DNA from: DAOQVB01 sp964400865
Lineage (GTDB): Bacteria; Patescibacteriota; Microgenomatia; UBA1400; PJMF01
Length of the DNA stretch: 7,065 bases
Assembly (NCBI GenBank): GCA_964400865.1
Contig: CAYNWG010000048.1
Location: 1-7,065 of the forward strand
Direction of reading: 5' to 3'
The position numbers and the translations under genes were made by a program. The notes under the pieces are model-generated. The model saw only the letters and a program-made list of their open reading frames with translations, was not told the DNA's origin and did not search any database. Positions 5,637-7,065 of the stretch are shown here, in pieces (position 1 is the first letter of the stretch; each line of letters begins with the position of its first letter).

Positions 5637-7065
5637 ATGCCAAATTTATCATCGTTACTACCATTTGGAAAAAAGAAACCCGTCGAAAGTCAGGCTCTAA
5701 CTAAAGAGCAGCAGGAAATGGAAAAAATAAAAAACTTTAGTCGGGGCTTGGTAACTATTCAAGACATAATTGCTCCAGAGGCCATTGAAATTGACTTCAC
5801 TTTTCAAAAAATTAACTCCACCTATACTCGAACGCTGTTTGTGGCTGGATATCCCAGAAGCGTGCCCGCCAACTGGTTGTCTCCTCTCATCAATTATCCA
5901 CATAGAATTAGCACCTCTATGTTTATTTATCCCGTAGATTCTTCTGAAATTTTAGATAACTTAAAGAGAAAAATAACTGAAATGGAAGCAGAAATTCAGT
6001 CAGACTTGCGAGCGGGAAAAATCAGCAATATTAATACAGAAGTTAAGCTAGAAGATGCGCGATACTTGAGGGAAGATTTGGCCAAGGGCTCAGAAAGGTT
6101 TTTCCAGTTCGGTTTGTATGTCACTATTACCGCCGTTTCTAAAGAAGAACTCGATCGAGTAACTAAGGCAATCCAATCATCGCTTGGATCTTTATTAATT
6201 GTCTCAAAAAAAGCAACGCTCCAAATGGATGAAGGTTTTAAAACCACACTCCCCATGGGTACAGATAAATTGTTGGTTACCCGAAATATGGATACCACCT
6301 CACTTGCCACCACTTTCCCGTTTACCTCAAGCGAGCTGACCCAAGAAAATGGCATTATGTATGGCATTAATGAACACAACGAGTCGTTGGTTATTTTTGA
6401 TCGATTTTCGATGGAAAACGCCAATATGTTGATATTTGCAAAGTCTGGAGCTGGTAAATCGTTTACAGTGAAACTTGAGGTTTTGCGTCAACTCATGTTT
6501 GGCACTGAAGCCATTATTCTCGATCCAGAACACGAGTATGAAGAAATGTGTCGAGCGGTCGAGGGAGAATATATAAATTTTACCTTTAGTTCGCAGGCAA
6601 AAATCAACCCATTTGATCTTTCAGCCCTTTATGAAGAGGGTGAAAATGAATTGGGACAAAAAATAATTTCTCTCCATGGTTTGCTCAAAGTTATGTTGGG
6701 TGACATGACTCCTCAACAAGACGCTCTTCTAGACCGAGCTTTAGTGGCCGCCTATAAAGCCAAGGGGATTACTCCTGACCCCTCCACCCAAACCAACGAA
6801 CCACCCCTAATGGAAGATTTATACAAAGCACTAATTGGTATGGAAAATAAAGAGGCCGACGACATAAGCGCTCGTCTGGAAAAATTTATTACTGGATCAT
6901 TTAGAGGAATTTTTGATCAAGGATCAAATGTTGATATTACCAACCCTCTCACCGTCTTCTCAGTTAAAGAAATGGAAGAGGGTTTGCGACCAATTGCTAT
7001 GTATATCATCCTTGATTTCATCTGGACGAGAGTCAAAAAGAACCTCAAAAAGAGGATTTTAATTA
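5637..7065 (+). CDS. virB4: VirB4-family type IV secretion ATPase, 3' partial
   Basis: 476 residues are visible and the gene runs off the window. VirB4 is the hexameric ATPase on the cytoplasmic side that drives assembly and transport by type IV secretion systems. Residues 36-230 form the N-terminal domain: strands around TIQDIIAPEAIEID and TRTLFVAGYPR, the MFIYPVDSSEIL strand-helix, a charged helical hairpin at about 103-150, and the RFFQFGLYVTIT strand. LPMGTDKLL, the FDRF element and ENANMLIFAKSGAGKSF lead into the ATPase core. Walker A is AKSGAGKS (268-275), with Ala in place of the usual first Gly. IILDPEHEYE (293-302) and INPFDL (323-328) are typical of the family. The visible end, KKRILI, is where the Walker B strand normally begins, so Walker B and the C-terminus lie outside. 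From memory, CPR VirB4 proteins are about 600-650 residues. ATG 5637 follows the upstream TAA by one base with no Shine-Dalgarno, suggesting translational coupling. Confidence 0.92.
   Translation, partial: MPNLSSLLPFGKKKPVESQALTKEQQEMEKIKNFSRGLVTIQDIIAPEAIEIDFTFQKINSTYTRTLFVAGYPRSVPANWLSPLINYPHRISTSMFIYPVDSSEILDNLKRKITEMEAEIQSDLRAGKISNINTEVKLEDARYLREDLAKGSERFFQFGLYVTITAVSKEELDRVTKAIQSSLGSLLIVSKKATLQMDEGFKTTLPMGTDKLLVTRNMDTTSLATTFPFTSSELTQENGIMYGINEHNESLVIFDRFSMENANMLIFAKSGAGKSFTVKLEVLRQLMFGTEAIILDPEHEYEEMCRAVEGEYINFTFSSQAKINPFDLSALYEEGENELGQKIISLHGLLKVMLGDMTPQQDALLDRALVAAYKAKGITPDPSTQTNEPPLMEDLYKALIGMENKEADDISARLEKFITGSFRGIFDQGSNVDITNPLTVFSVKEMEEGLRPIAMYIILDFIWTRVKKNLKKRILI

Noticed and set aside
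5996..6424. 142-residue open frame on the minus strand
   Set aside because: It lies opposite the VirB4 gene, whose frame is confirmed by family motifs, and shows no recognisable domain.
1..7065. UGA-recoding (Gracilibacteria-type) organism
   Set aside because: No in-frame TGA occurs in any of the five genes although glycine is frequent and always coded by GGN.

Overview
The window is a piece of a bacterial type IV secretion (conjugation-like) gene cluster. The proteins look most like those of Candidate Phyla Radiation bacteria (Patescibacteria, perhaps of the Microgenomates/Katanobacteria kind). The lineage is inferred from protein style, from memory of such clusters and without a search: a PrgI protein with a C-terminal carboxypeptidase-regulatory-like domain, then a free-standing VirB4/TraC N-terminal-like protein, then a VirB4 ATPase. 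In-frame TGA is absent from all five reading frames although they are rich in glycine. This argues against the UGA=Gly code of Gracilibacteria and Absconditabacteria.

Layout: five genes, all on the + strand and tightly packed. (1) 1-2409 is the 3' part of a large membrane protein. It has a charged N-terminal region, a glycine-rich hydrophobic section, a Ser/Thr/Ala linker, a strong transmembrane segment, a beta-rich domain and a C-terminal M23 (LytM-type) peptidase domain. Its frame is open to base 1, so the true start lies outside the window. (2) 2387-3361 is an unrecognised protein with one N-terminal membrane anchor; it overlaps gene 1 by 23 bases and has a strong ribosome binding site. 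(3) 3415-4617 is a PrgI-family protein with a ~200-residue disordered linker and a C-terminal beta-sandwich. (4) 4670-5635 resembles the N-terminal part of VirB4/TraC and ends in a Gln/Pro/Thr-rich tail. (5) 5637-7065 is a VirB4-type ATPase, cut by the window edge where Walker B is expected.

How they may work together (inference from the families): VirB4 powers assembly of the machine at the inner face of the membrane, PrgI is a small membrane partner of VirB4, gene 4 is probably a VirB4 accessory or a detached VirB4 module, gene 1 may combine a VirB6-like membrane part with a wall-opening hydrolase, and gene 2 supplies an extracytoplasmic domain. No VirD4, VirB11, relaxase, pilin, RNA gene, insertion sequence or CRISPR array is visible. 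No intergenic gap exceeds about 55 bases.

The main points for a second look are the M23/membrane-protein fusion with its odd metal-site spacing and lone cysteine pair, the split VirB4-like arrangement, and the contrast between one strong Shine-Dalgarno start and three starts without one, two of which have promoter-like or dyad sequences close upstream.
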